This document shows positions 1 to 8,427 of a DNA stretch of 64,000 nt, piece by piece (the first letter of the stretch is position 1; every line of letters starts with the position of its first letter). Source of the stretch: Polyangiaceae bacterium UTPRO1. Lineage in GTDB: Bacteria; Desulfobacterota; Binatia; UTPRO1. The position numbers were made by a program, and so were the translations under genes. The stretch lies in the NCBI GenBank assembly GCA_002050235.1, contig MWST01000031.1:1-64000 (forward strand). The letters run 5' to 3'. The notes beneath the pieces were generated by a model. That model ran no database searches and was not told the DNA's origin. It saw nothing but the letters and a program-made list of their open reading frames with translations.

Positions 1-192
1 AACGCCCTCGGCGGCACCGATACGCTCACGGCAGTCGGCGCGCCGGACACGCCGGTGCAGGACGTATCGCACCCGACCCTGGCGTCGGTCTTCTGCGTCG
101 GGCCGACCGGAGCCGCGGCCATCAACAACGTGGCAGGCCTCCCCGGTCCGGGGCGGACGACGCTTAAGGGCACTGCCGTCGGTCATCCGTAG
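1..192 (+). CDS. C-terminal fragment of a secreted protein, paralogue of the one at 17870
   Basis: An open frame enters at the first base and ends with TAG at 190-192, giving 63 residues; the 5' part lies outside the window. The tail contains INNVAGLPGPG, preceded by a FCVGPTGAA stretch. This parallels the last residues of the protein at 17870-20218 (TNTVAGFPGPA, preceded by YCIAGDNAA), so I read it as the end of a paralogue of that large secreted Cys-rich protein. A strong hairpin follows ten bases after the stop. The function is unknown. The frame assignment is well supported by the paralogy, but the fragment is too short for a domain call. Confidence 0.7.
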   Translation, partial: NALGGTDTLTAVGAPDTPVQDVSHPTLASVFCVGPTGAAAINNVAGLPGPGRTTLKGTAVGHP

Positions 193-564
193 AGAAAGCT
201 CCGGAGGGTGGATCGCGATCGGTCCACCCTCCGCACAGTCCCTTGGCGGCGCACGTGCCGGTTGCTCAGTGGTGTTGACCGGTACACACGCTGCCACATG
301 ATGGCGGACGACCGAGGGCACTCCATCACGTACGCGCCGGCCGCAGCGGCGCTAGAGCTGCGGCGGTCGCTAAGCGCGGAGCGATCCGGCCGACCCGGCA
401 CTGCTCGCAGCGGTCACGATGGCAGTAGGCGGCAGCGCGACACGGAACGTGTCGTGGTCGGCGCTGTGCGAAGCTGATCAGCGTCGCGGAGATTTGCGAA
501 AAAAACACGCTGCCGACGATGATCGTTCGTAGACGCTCGGGCCGGCCTTCTTCAAGCTCGGCTC
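193..564. other. Intergenic region, no credible gene
   Basis: About 370 bases lie between the truncated gene and the CAP-domain gene. Short frames here have no start context or recognisable product. Besides the hairpin at 202-233 there is a small perfect inverted repeat at 439-453 (GACACG-GAA-CGTGTC), possibly a regulator site for the downstream gene. I see no convincing promoter. Confidence 0.5.
202..233 (+). terminator. Strong hairpin after the truncated gene
   Basis: Bases 202-212 (CGGAGGGTGGA) and 223-233 (TCCACCCTCCG) are perfect 11-bp inverted repeats around a 10-base loop, ten bases after the TAG at 192. There is no T-tract, so it is a terminator-like or RNA-stabilising hairpin rather than a canonical intrinsic terminator. 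Confidence 0.5.
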
Positions 565-1680
565 ATGAGCGAGAGACGTTGGTTCGGGAGCAAGGGAGTG
601 TGGGTGCTCGGCGTGGCCTTGGCGTGGCCGACGCATGCCGGGGCCGTGAGCTCGTCGCCGTGCCTCGCCGGCAAGCTCGGCGACGTCGGCCGCACCGTCG
701 CCCAGGAGCTCGCGTGTTGGACTCGTGACGCCGCCAAGTCGAATGCGGAGGTGCGCGCCGGATGCCTCGCGAAAGCCGAAGCGCGCTTCACCGGCGGAGC
801 GGATGCGAGCCGGGGGCGCTTCGCGAAGCGCGAGCGGCGAGCGTCGTGTCCGACCACCGGCGATCAGGCGGAAGTGGCCGGCGACATCGCGGCTTTCGTC
901 ACCGAAGCGGCCGCCGAGGTCGGTGCTTCTACGCGCCCGAGCCGCTGCGACGCCGGCAAGCTCGCCTGCATCGGTCGCTACGCGGGCGGAGCTTTCGCGT
1001 GTCTCGCGCGTGCCGCCAAGAACGGCGGCGCGATAGATCCGGCGTGCGTCGCCAGGGGCCGCGACCGGCTCCTCGACGCGTCGACGAGCTGCGTCGCCAA
1101 GGCAGCGGCGCACGCGGATTGCAGCGGCGGCGGTGGCCCGGAAGTGCTGGCGGATCTCGTCGATGCCTTTGCGGCGGCGACACTCTGCGCGCTCGATCCC
1201 GACGCGGCCAACGACTGCGGCGCGCTGCCGACGCCGCTACCGACGCCGACCCGCACCGCTACTCCGGTGCCCTCACGCACGCCGACCCCGGCGCCGACCG
1301 GCGGCGCCGACGCTGCGCAGCTCTGCGTCGACACCATCAACCAGTATCGGGCTACGATCGGCATGGGGCCGCTGCAGCGCTGGACCGATAAGGAGGACTG
1401 CGCCGGGGATCAGGGTCTAGCCGACAGCAAGAAGGGCCAGCCGCACAGCGCTTTCGGCCAGTGCGGGGAATGGGCGCAGAACGAGTGTCCGAACTGGCCG
1501 AGCCCGCCCGCGGGCATGATCGAGAACTGCCTGGCCATGATGTGGGCCGAAGGCCCGGGCGAGCCGTACTCGGCGCACGGCCACTACATCAACATGACCA
1601 ATCCGAACTACACCAAGGTCGCTTGCGGCTTCGCCGTCCTCGGCAACGGTCGTCTCTGGGCGGTGCAGGACTTCCGCTGA
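565..1680 (+). CDS. Secreted Cys-rich protein with C-terminal CAP/SCP domain
   Basis: The protein has 371 residues. It starts with a signal peptide (hydrophobic VWVLGVALAW, small residues to about 27). Two paired-Cys helical repeats follow at about 30-220. Each has the pattern C-x3-KL-(A/G)-x-(I/V)-G-R, then x8-10-C, then a C-hxxx-R/K helix, a design also seen in other secreted proteins here. A Pro/Thr linker (about 222-245, PTPTRTATPVPSRTPTP) leads to a CAP domain (about 250-371): LCVDTINQYRA at its start, PHSAFGQ and HGHYINM supplying candidate cavity histidines, GEWAQNE and EGPG the glutamates, and an ACGFAV strand. CAP domains bind lipids or sterols in some proteins; whether this one does is unknown. 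It stands alone, with a 136-base gap to the next gene. Confidence 0.8.
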   Translation: MSERRWFGSKGVWVLGVALAWPTHAGAVSSSPCLAGKLGDVGRTVAQELACWTRDAAKSNAEVRAGCLAKAEARFTGGADASRGRFAKRERRASCPTTGDQAEVAGDIAAFVTEAAAEVGASTRPSRCDAGKLACIGRYAGGAFACLARAAKNGGAIDPACVARGRDRLLDASTSCVAKAAAHADCSGGGGPEVLADLVDAFAAATLCALDPDAANDCGALPTPLPTPTRTATPVPSRTPTPAPTGGADAAQLCVDTINQYRATIGMGPLQRWTDKEDCAGDQGLADSKKGQPHSAFGQCGEWAQNECPNWPSPPAGMIENCLAMMWAEGPGEPYSAHGHYINMTNPNYTKVACGFAVLGNGRLWAVQDFR

Positions 1681-1816
1681 CCCGCTGCCGTCGTCGCCGC
1701 TCGGAGCCGGAGGCCGCCGCGTACGGCTCTCGAGGGCAGCGCGTTTACAGGCTCGGACGACCCGGCTAGGGTGCGCTTCCCGCGTCCGCTCCGACGCGCG
1801 CGGAGAGAGGCTGCCG

Positions 1817-2899
1817 GTGACGAAAGATCGGAACGAGCTCGACTACGTGCCCGAGTATCTAGCGGAGAGTGCCAAGGAACGCTTGCGGGCACTCACTTCG
1901 GAGTCGCCGTCCGAGCCGGCGCCGCTCGTCGTCGACGAATACTTGATCCGCCACTGGTGCGAGACGCTCGAAGACGGCAATCTCCTCCACCTCGATCGCG
2001 ACTACGCGCGCTCGCGCGGCTTCGATGACCTGGTAGCGCCGCTGGGCTCGGTCATGACCACCTTCGCACTGCCGTTCCGGTGGCCGTGGCCGCCCGCCGA
2101 TCGCGAGCCGGCGCGCCACATCCATTACGACGTCAAGGAGATCCTCGATCTACCGGTCGGCATCATCCAGACCATCGAGGTCGAGGCCGGCGTGCCGCTC
2201 CAGGTCGGGGATCGGGTGAGCGTGAGCCAGCGCCTGGTCTCGGTCTCGCCGTGGAAGAAGACCCGGCTCGGCGAAGGGCACTTCTGGACCATGGACCGCC
2301 TCTACCGCAACCAGAACGCCGAGCTGGTGATCCGCGAGCGGATGACGGCGTTCGGTTACGGGCGCGACGCCGCCCGACCGGCGGCGACCGGCACCGGTGC
2401 GGGCGGCGGCTGGAGCCCCGCGGTCGAGGACGTCATCCAGGGCGAGCGCACGGGCTATCGGCCCGCGGCGGCGCGCGTCCTCTGCTACGAGGACGTGAGC
2501 GAGGGCGACGAGCTGCCACAGCTCACGATGCCGATCACGTTCACGCGCTGCGTGTATCTGGCGTCGGCGACGCGCGACTTCTCGCCGCAGCACTCGAACC
2601 GCGACTACGCCCGCGAACGCTCGAAGGCCAAGGACGTCTTCGTCAACACGCCGTTCAACCTCGGGATGATCAGCCGCTTCGTGACCGACTGGACGGGGCC
2701 TACCGGGGTAGTGCGCCGCATCCGGATGGCGATGCGCGGCAACGTGTGCGCGGGTGACGACATGATCCTGACGGGACGAGTGGTGAAGAAGTATCTGGTC
2801 GACGGCGAGCCGCGTGTCGACGTCGAGGTGACCATCGCCACCCAGGACGGGCCCGTGTGCCCCTGTGCGGCGACGGTGGCGCTGCCGTCACGGTACTGA
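1817..2899 (+). CDS. Fused two-domain MaoC-type enoyl-CoA hydratase, ChsH2N-ChsH1-like
   Basis: The protein has 360 residues. The GTG start is supported by GGAGAGAGG seven bases upstream. Two hot-dog halves are visible. The N-terminal half (about 30-175) has LIRHWCETLEDGN, like the N-terminal MaoC part of mycobacterial ChsH2. The C-terminal half (about 215-355) has ATRDFSPQHSNRDYA followed by DVFVNTPFN and VTDWTGP, closely like ChsH1. Both halves keep an Asp-x4-His pair (DGNLLH and DFSPQH). ChsH1-ChsH2 hydrates the steroid C3-side-chain enoyl-CoA before retro-aldol cleavage. If the homology holds, this is a one-chain version lacking the DUF35 part of ChsH2. It converges on the LLM gene, with one base between the stops. 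The family call is firm; the steroid substrate is inferred. Confidence 0.75.
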   Translation: MTKDRNELDYVPEYLAESAKERLRALTSESPSEPAPLVVDEYLIRHWCETLEDGNLLHLDRDYARSRGFDDLVAPLGSVMTTFALPFRWPWPPADREPARHIHYDVKEILDLPVGIIQTIEVEAGVPLQVGDRVSVSQRLVSVSPWKKTRLGEGHFWTMDRLYRNQNAELVIRERMTAFGYGRDAARPAATGTGAGGGWSPAVEDVIQGERTGYRPAAARVLCYEDVSEGDELPQLTMPITFTRCVYLASATRDFSPQHSNRDYARERSKAKDVFVNTPFNLGMISRFVTDWTGPTGVVRRIRMAMRGNVCAGDDMILTGRVVKKYLVDGEPRVDVEVTIATQDGPVCPCAATVALPSRY

Positions 2900-2900
2900 G

Positions 2901-3773
2901 TCAGGCGGCCGCGCTCCCGGCGATGACGTGCTCAGCGTACAACCGCAGCGCGTCGACCTTCTTCTGCAGCGGCGTCGTGTCGGCTGCGTACATGTTGCGG
3001 AAGCCGACGATCACGTCGGTGACTCCGAGGTCGGCGAGGCGCCGGACGCCGTCGACGGTGAAGCCGTCGAAGGAGATGGCGTGGATCTCGAAGGGCTCGC
3101 GCTCGCGTCCGTATTCGCGGCGGAGCGCGTAGAGGCGACGCAGGTACCCTTCGAGCTGCGCCTGGTCGCCGCCGGCGTGCATCCAGCCGTCGTTGCGCGC
3201 CGCGCGCTTCAAGGCGGCTTCGGAGTGGCCGCCGATCAGGATCTTGATCGGCTCGGTCGGCGCCGGACAGATCTTGATGCTCGGGACGTCGTAGTGCTTC
3301 CCGTGGTGTTCGAAGTAACCGCCCCGGGTGAGCCCGCGGATGATCTGGATCATCTCGTTCAAGCGCGCGCCGCGCGTCTTCCAGTCGGTTCCGGTGACGA
3401 GGAAATCCTCCGGCCAGGGGCTCGTGCCGACGCCGAGGACCAAGCGGTTGCCGCTCATGACGGCGAGGCTCGCGGCCTGCTTGGCGACGAGCACGGGGTC
3501 GCGAATCGGGAGCTTCAGCACGAAGGTCGTGAAACGAAGCTTGCTCGTGACCGCAGCCAGTGCCGACATCAGCACGAAGGGCTCGATGAAGGGCTTGTCC
3601 TCGAGGAACTCGCGGCCGCCGTCGGGAGTGTAGGGATAGACGCTGTCGGAGCGCTGCGGATAGCAGATGCTGTCGGCGATCGTGAACGACGTGTAGCCGG
3701 CGTCTTCCGCGGCGCGCGCGAGGGGTAGATAGTGCGCGGGAGCGCACATCGCCTCCGCGTACGAGAAGCGCAT
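2901..3773 (-). CDS. LLM-class (luciferase-like) F420-type oxidoreductase
   Basis: The protein has 290 residues, a full-length TIM-barrel flavin/F420 oxidoreductase. Visible hallmarks are the N-terminal FSYAEAMCAP...ARAAEDAGYTSFTIAD strand-helix, LVLGVGTSPWPEDF after the mid-barrel SGNRLV, and KILIGGHSEAALKRAAR near residue 200, the glycine-rich cofactor phosphate region of this family. The ATG (3771-3773) shares a base with the TGA of the upstream SDR gene (TGATG), so the two are probably translationally coupled. The substrate is unknown. The neighbouring MaoC fusion, SDR and SnoaL-fold genes fit lipid or steroid oxidation. F420 rather than FMN use is a family-level inference. Confidence 0.8.
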   Translation of the reverse strand: MRFSYAEAMCAPAHYLPLARAAEDAGYTSFTIADSICYPQRSDSVYPYTPDGGREFLEDKPFIEPFVLMSALAAVTSKLRFTTFVLKLPIRDPVLVAKQAASLAVMSGNRLVLGVGTSPWPEDFLVTGTDWKTRGARLNEMIQIIRGLTRGGYFEHHGKHYDVPSIKICPAPTEPIKILIGGHSEAALKRAARNDGWMHAGGDQAQLEGYLRRLYALRREYGREREPFEIHAISFDGFTVDGVRRLADLGVTDVIVGFRNMYAADTTPLQKKVDALRLYAEHVIAGSAAA

Positions 3774-4522
3774 CAGATCGTGAGCCCGCCGTCGAAGGGC
3801 ACGATGGCGCCCGACATGTAGCGACCCTCGTCGGAGGCGATGAAGGCGACGAGCGCGGCGACCTCTTCGGGTTTGCTCCGCCCGAGCGGGGTCATGAGGC
3901 GGCGGAGATGCTCGGGATCGCCGCCCGGGGGCAGCTCGAAGGCGCGCTGGAGCGGCGTCTTGATACCGCCCGGCGCGACGCAGTTGACGCGCACGCCCCG
4001 ATCCAGGAATTCGGCCGCGAGGGCCCTGGTGAGCTGGATCACGCCGCCCTTGGAAGCGCAGTAGGCGGCGCCGTAGGGCACGCCCTGGAGCCCCGCGTTC
4101 GAGGCGATGGTGGTGATCGAGCCGCCGCCGTCGAGGAGGTGGGGGAGCGCCGCCCGGGCAACGAGGAAGGTGCCGGTGAGGTTGACGGCGATGATGCGCG
4201 ACCAGTCGGCAAAAGGCATGTCGACGGTATGGGCGAACTTGCCGATGCCGGCGCAGGTAACGACGACCGACGGACGCCCGAGATCGTGCGCGGCGCTCTC
4301 GATCGCGGCCTGCACCGCAGCGGGATCGCTGACGTCGGTCGGATAGGCGCGCGCTCCCCCTCCCGCGTCACGCGCCGTCTCCTGCACGGGGCCGGCGGCG
4401 AGGTCGAGGCAGGCGACTTTGCCGCCCTCGGCGGCGATGCGGGCGGCGACGGCACGTCCCAATCCGGATCCGGCTCCGGTGACGATGGCCGTGCGTCCGG
4501 CGAAGCGTAGGGAGGTAGCCAT
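3773..4522 (-). CDS. Short-chain dehydrogenase/reductase
   Basis: About 249 residues from the ATG at 4522. A TTG 39 bases further upstream would add 13 unlikely residues. It is a classical SDR: TGAGSGLG dinucleotide loop near residue 14, an acidic CLDLA after beta-2 suggesting NAD(H) preference, CAGIG, a catalytic Ser in ITTIASNAG, YGAAYCASK with the Tyr-x3-Lys pair, and a C-terminal PFDGGLTI. It overlaps the LLM gene by one base and is divergent from the SnoaL-fold gene at 4660. The substrate cannot be deduced. No strong Shine-Dalgarno precedes the chosen start. Confidence 0.8.
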   Translation of the reverse strand: MATSLRFAGRTAIVTGAGSGLGRAVAARIAAEGGKVACLDLAAGPVQETARDAGGGARAYPTDVSDPAAVQAAIESAAHDLGRPSVVVTCAGIGKFAHTVDMPFADWSRIIAVNLTGTFLVARAALPHLLDGGGSITTIASNAGLQGVPYGAAYCASKGGVIQLTRALAAEFLDRGVRVNCVAPGGIKTPLQRAFELPPGGDPEHLRRLMTPLGRSKPEEVAALVAFIASDEGRYMSGAIVPFDGGLTI

Positions 4523-4659
4523 AGGTCGGCGGAGCTTAGCCCTCGGCACCTCGGCGCACAAGGAAGTGCAGACTCGTGCAATTGCTGCGACACTGTGCCC
4601 GGGCGACTTGCGGAGGTTTCGACATCCTCGTAGACCTCGCCGCCGACGGAGGAGCCGCG

Positions 4660-5139
4660 ATGACCGACCTGGAAGAGATCGAGGCGATCAAACGCCTCAA
4701 GTATCGGTACATCCGCGCCCTCGACTGCAAGGAGTGGGCGGACCTCGGCGCCTGCCTGGCGACGGACTGTCGCACTGCCTACGGCGACGGGCGGTTCAGC
4801 TTCGAGGGACGCGCTGCGATCCTGGCTTTCCTGCAGGAGTCGCTCGGTGCCGCGACCCGCATCTCGAGTCACCGCGTCCATCATCCCGAGATCGAGCTCA
4901 CGGGTCCGACTACCGCAACCGGCGTCTGGGCGCTGGACGACGTCGTCATCGATGCCGCGGCGAAGCTCACCATCCGCGGTGCGGCCTACTACCGCGACGA
5001 GTACGTGAAGATCGGCGGCGAGTGGAAGATCGCCGAGACCGGCTACCGCCGGATCTACGAGGAGATGGAGTCGCGCACCGACACCCCGAGCCTGGCGCTC
5101 ACCAGGAACGCTTTCGCCGGCGCCGGAGTCGCGCCATAG
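4660..5139 (+). CDS. SnoaL-like (NTF2-fold) protein
   Basis: The protein has 159 residues; the ATG at 4660 follows CGGAGGAGC. LEEIEAIKRLKYRYIRALD, a WADLGACLATDC helix end, the RFSFEGRAAILAFL segment and the C-terminal GEWKIAETGYRRIYEE strands are typical of the SnoaL_4 branch of the NTF2 cone fold. That fold includes ketosteroid isomerase and many lyases. It lies eight bases before a second NTF2-fold gene, so the two may form a pair or heterodimer. The catalytic role is unknown. Confidence 0.8.
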   Translation: MTDLEEIEAIKRLKYRYIRALDCKEWADLGACLATDCRTAYGDGRFSFEGRAAILAFLQESLGAATRISSHRVHHPEIELTGPTTATGVWALDDVVIDAAAKLTIRGAAYYRDEYVKIGGEWKIAETGYRRIYEEMESRTDTPSLALTRNAFAGAGVAP

Positions 5140-5147
5140 GAGCCCGT

Positions 5148-5558
5148 ATGTCCGCAGAGCATCCCGCCCGCGTCGCGGCGCACAAGTCGCGCGCTGCCGT
5201 CACGGCCAAGCGCAAGGAAGACTGGCTCGCGCTCTTCGCGCCCGATGCCGTGATCGAAGATCCGATCGGCAAGTCCCCGATCGATCCCGGCGGTGCGGGA
5301 CACCGTGGCACGGTCGCGATCTCGGCCTTCTGGGACAAGCAAATCGCACCGTCGACGATCACGTTCCAGGTGCACGACTCCTGGGCCTGCGGCGACGAGT
5401 GCGCGAACGTGATGACCCTCAGCATCACCATGCCGAACGGTATGCGGGCGCGCTGCGAGGGCGTCTTTACGTACAAGGTGAACGAGGCCGGAAAGCTCGT
5501 GTCCCTGCGCGGCCACTGGGAGTTCGATCGGATGATGGCGACTATCGGGCCGGCCTGA
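5148..5558 (+). CDS. SnoaL-like / ketosteroid-isomerase-fold protein
   Basis: The protein has 136 residues; the ATG at 5148 is preceded by AGGAG that overlaps the previous gene's stop region. HPARVAAHKSRAAVTAKRKEDWLALFAPDAVIEDPIG is the usual NTF2-fold opening, with the DAVIEDP strand carrying the pocket Asp. GHRGTVAISAFWDKQI and the final LVSLRGHWEFDRM strand complete the cone. It is short, as expected for the family. Adjacent SDR, LLM and MaoC genes make a steroid or lipid intermediate plausible. An isomerase role is possible but not shown. Confidence 0.75.
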   Translation: MSAEHPARVAAHKSRAAVTAKRKEDWLALFAPDAVIEDPIGKSPIDPGGAGHRGTVAISAFWDKQIAPSTITFQVHDSWACGDECANVMTLSITMPNGMRARCEGVFTYKVNEAGKLVSLRGHWEFDRMMATIGPA

Positions 5559-5609
5559 AGCCGGGCGCCGTCGTCGCCGCAGCGTCGTCGCTGCCCGCTC
5601 GACGGCGCC

Positions 5610-5750
5610 TCAGCTCGCGGCGGGCTGCGCCGGCTTCCCGGCGCCCTTTGCGGCCCACGACTTGCGGAGCGCGCGCATCTCCCGGCGCTTGGCGATCTTC
5701 TGCCGGCGCTGCTTGTTGAAGCGCCCCTTGTCTCCCGTCACTCGTCCCAT
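5610..5750 (-). CDS. Small highly basic conserved-looking protein
   Basis: The protein has 46 residues from the ATG at 5750, with AAAGGAA about eight bases upstream. The sequence MGRVTGDKGRFNKQRRQKIA and the following Arg/Lys run to residue 34 make it strongly basic, with a short Ala/Pro tail. It has no Cys and no membrane segment. The good ribosome-binding site and non-random composition suggest a real small gene, perhaps a nucleic-acid or ribosome-associated protein like other short K/R-rich bacterial proteins. It lies between convergent SnoaL-fold and MFS genes, 50-60 bases from each. The function is unknown. Confidence 0.55.
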   Translation of the reverse strand: MGRVTGDKGRFNKQRRQKIAKRREMRALRKSWAAKGAGKPAQPAAS

Positions 5751-5797
5751 GGTGGCGTTCCTTTCGCCGCGCCCGCGGCGCGGAAGGCAAGGGCATC

Positions 5798-7054
5798 TCA
5801 CACTCGAGGCCGTGGCGCCAGCGGCGGTTGCCGTTCCCCCCGCCGCCCGCGCCGGCGGGCGACGCGGCCGGCTGCCGCAGCGACGGCCGCGGCAACGAGG
5901 AACCCGCCGGCAGGGACCAGGAGTGCGGCGTGCAGGTTACCGGTAGCGTCGGAGATCGAGCCGACCACGAAAGGCCCGAGGGCGCTCCCGAGCCCGCCGA
6001 GGAAGAACACGTTCAGGGCCGCCGCGATTCCGAGGTGCTGCTGCGGAACCAGACGCACGAGGAGCGCCTGCAGCGCCGGGAAGAAGGAATAGATGGAGAT
6101 CGAAGCGGCGAGCCCGATGGGGACGAAGAGCCAAGGCGTCGCCACGCCTATGGTCGCGACGATCAAAGGCGCGGCGAGAAGGCCGCTCGCGATCGCGACG
6201 TCGGCCTCGCCGGCGAAGCGTGCGCGCCCGCGGTGGTCCGCGAGCATGCCGCCGGCCAGGCTGCCGACGATCCCGCCCGCGAGCGCGGCGGCCCCGAAGA
6301 GGAGACCGGCTTCGGTTACGCCGAGGCCGTGGTCGCGCACGAAGAAGGAGGGAACCCAGGCGGCGTAACCGATCCCCGACGCGATCGCGATCATGCCGGC
6401 GAGCCAGAGAACGGCGAGGCGGGCGTCGGCGAGGAGGGTGCGGGCGGCGGCGAGCGGAGGGTCGCGCGTCGTCCCGTCCCTGCGTCTTCGGGTCTCCGGC
6501 AACGCCAGCACCAGCGGCAAGAGGAGGAGGCCGCTGCCTCCATAGATGAAGAACACCGAGCGCCAGCCGAGGGCGTCGGCGAGACGGCCGCCGAGGCCGA
6601 TGCCGAGACCGGCGCCGATCGCCGCCGCCATGCCGAAGGTCCCGAGTGCCCGGCCACGACGCTCGGGCGGGAAGCGCTCGCCGATCAGCGACACCGCGCA
6701 GGGAAATAGGCTCGCTTCGCCGATGCCGGTGAAGAAGCGAGCCCAGAAGAGGGTCGAGAAGTCGGTCGCAAGCCCGCCTGCGGCGGTCGCGAGGCTCCAG
6801 GTGGCGAGGCCGAAGGCGATGACGCGCACCCGCAACCAGCGGTCGGCCGCGAAGCCGAAGAAGAAGCCGGTGAGCGCGTAGATCAACGAGAAGGCGAGTC
6901 CGCCGACGATTCCGAGCTCGGTGTCGCTGAGGTGGAGCTCGGCGCGGATGCCCGGGAAGAGGATCGGTACGACCTGGCGGTCGGCCCAGTTCACGGTGCC
7001 GGTCAACGTGAGGACGGCGAGCAGCCGGGCCTCGCCGTGACCCCGTCTGCTCAC
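5798..7054 (-). CDS. MFS transporter
   Basis: About 418 residues with some twelve hydrophobic segments. NWADRQVVPILFPGIRAEL and the ADRWLRVR loop after TM2-TM3, then GIGEASLFPCAVSLIGERFPPERRGRA, are the classic major facilitator motifs of the hexuronate/spinster-like anion:cation group. A long basic loop (ETRRRRDG) divides the halves, and the C-terminus is Arg-rich. I chose the GTG at 7052-7054 because it overlaps the TGA of the upstream CNNM gene as GTGA; longer upstream frames would run through that gene. The substrate is unknown, with an organic anion most likely. Confidence 0.8.
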   Translation of the reverse strand: MSRRGHGEARLLAVLTLTGTVNWADRQVVPILFPGIRAELHLSDTELGIVGGLAFSLIYALTGFFFGFAADRWLRVRVIAFGLATWSLATAAGGLATDFSTLFWARFFTGIGEASLFPCAVSLIGERFPPERRGRALGTFGMAAAIGAGLGIGLGGRLADALGWRSVFFIYGGSGLLLLPLVLALPETRRRRDGTTRDPPLAAARTLLADARLAVLWLAGMIAIASGIGYAAWVPSFFVRDHGLGVTEAGLLFGAAALAGGIVGSLAGGMLADHRGRARFAGEADVAIASGLLAAPLIVATIGVATPWLFVPIGLAASISIYSFFPALQALLVRLVPQQHLGIAAALNVFFLGGLGSALGPFVVGSISDATGNLHAALLVPAGGFLVAAAVAAAAGRVARRRGRRGERQPPLAPRPRV

Positions 7055-8343
7055 GCGCCGCTCGGCCGTGAGACCCGTACCAGGCGCACGAGGTGCGGGG
7101 AGGCGTCGAGGATCTCGAGACGCGTCCCGTCGCCGGCCGTGAGCTGGGTGCCCCGCTGCGGAATCCCGCCGGCCAGGGCGAGGCAGTATCCGGCGACGGT
7201 GGAATAGTCTTCGTCCTCGGGAAGGTCGGTGCCGAGCGCGCGATTGAGCTCGCGGATCGGCGCCCAGCCGCGGGCGACGCCGCGGCCGTCGCTCTCGATA
7301 CGGACGAACTCCTCGGCCTCCTCGTCTTCGTTGGTCGAGAGCACCCCCAGCACCTCTTCGATGAGATCGCGGAGGGTGAGCAGCCCGGAGAGCCCGCCGT
7401 GCTCGTCGACGACGAAGGCGATCGCCGTCCGCCGTTTGCGCATCTCCTCGAGGACCTGGGTGGCGCGCGTGCTCTCGGGGACGAAGAGCGGCGGCCGGAT
7501 GAGGTCTTCGAGCACCACGAGTCGTCCCTCCCAGGCGAGCGCAAGCACGTCCTTGGCGGACACGTAGCCGACGATGTTGTCGAGCGTACCTTCGTATACC
7601 GGCATGCGCGAATGGCCGTTCTCGAGCAGGATCGCTTTCACCTCTTCGAAGGTGGCATGGCGCGGAATCGCGTCGATGCGGTTGCGCGGCAGCATTATCT
7701 CGCCGGCGGTGAGCAGCCCGAAGTCGAGTGCGCGCGAAGCGATCTCGCTCGTCTCTTCGTCGAGAGCTCCGGTCTTGCCCGCTTGTTCGACGAGCTCCTG
7801 GAGCTCCTCTGGCGACAGCCGCGCCTCGGAGAAGGTCGTACTGTCGCCGAACGGCCGGAGCACGAAGTTCGATATCGCCGTGAGCACCCGCACGGCGGGG
7901 CCGGTGAACCAGGCGATCGTCCACAGCGCCGGGCCGATCGACAGGGCGTAGCGTTCGGCGTGGCGGAGCGCCAGCGACTTGGGAACGAGCTCGCCGAGAA
8001 CGATCGAGAGACAGGAGATCATGACGACTACGAGAACGAGCGCGGCCACCCCCGCCGTGCGGTGCGGGATGCCGAGGGCGACGAGCCCCGCGGCCAGCGT
8101 CCCTGCCGTGGTCGCACCGCCCAGAGCCGCCGCTGCCGCGCCGACGACGGTGATGCCGATCTGCACGGTCGCCAGGAAGCGCTCGGGCTCGCTGCGCAGC
8201 TGGTGGACGGAGCGCGCGCGCCGCGAGCCGGCGTCGACGAGTTGTTGGAGGCGGGTGTCGCGAATGGTGAGGACTGCGATCTCGGCGCCGGAGAAGACGC
8301 CGTTCACCACGACGAGGATGAGGATCGCGATCAGCTCGATCAT
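7051..8343 (-). CDS. CNNM/HlyC-CorC family transporter-like protein
   Basis: The protein has 430 residues. The N-terminal CNNM (DUF21) domain has three to four membrane helices (residues 1-175), including VFSGAEIAVL and SIVLGELVPKSLALRHAERYA. Two CBS domains follow at about 205-325 (MLPRNRIDAIPRHA; HSRMPVYEGTLDNIVGYVS; VDEHGGLSGLLTLRDLIEE), then a CorC_HlyC C-terminal domain (about 340-425). Family members mediate Mg2+/Na+ or Co2+ homeostasis at the inner membrane; the old name haemolysin is misleading. The end overlaps the GTG of the MFS gene by four bases, implying co-translation. Confidence 0.85.
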   Translation of the reverse strand: MIELIAILILVVVNGVFSGAEIAVLTIRDTRLQQLVDAGSRRARSVHQLRSEPERFLATVQIGITVVGAAAAALGGATTAGTLAAGLVALGIPHRTAGVAALVLVVVMISCLSIVLGELVPKSLALRHAERYALSIGPALWTIAWFTGPAVRVLTAISNFVLRPFGDSTTFSEARLSPEELQELVEQAGKTGALDEETSEIASRALDFGLLTAGEIMLPRNRIDAIPRHATFEEVKAILLENGHSRMPVYEGTLDNIVGYVSAKDVLALAWEGRLVVLEDLIRPPLFVPESTRATQVLEEMRKRRTAIAFVVDEHGGLSGLLTLRDLIEEVLGVLSTNEDEEAEEFVRIESDGRGVARGWAPIRELNRALGTDLPEDEDYSTVAGYCLALAGGIPQRGTQLTAGDGTRLEILDASPHLVRLVRVSRPSGA

Positions 8344-8427
8344 CGACGACGGCGCACCCTAGCCCGCATTCGCCACCAGGTCCACGACACGGCAGTGAGC
8401 GCGTCCGGCGCGGTATCGGGCTCTATT

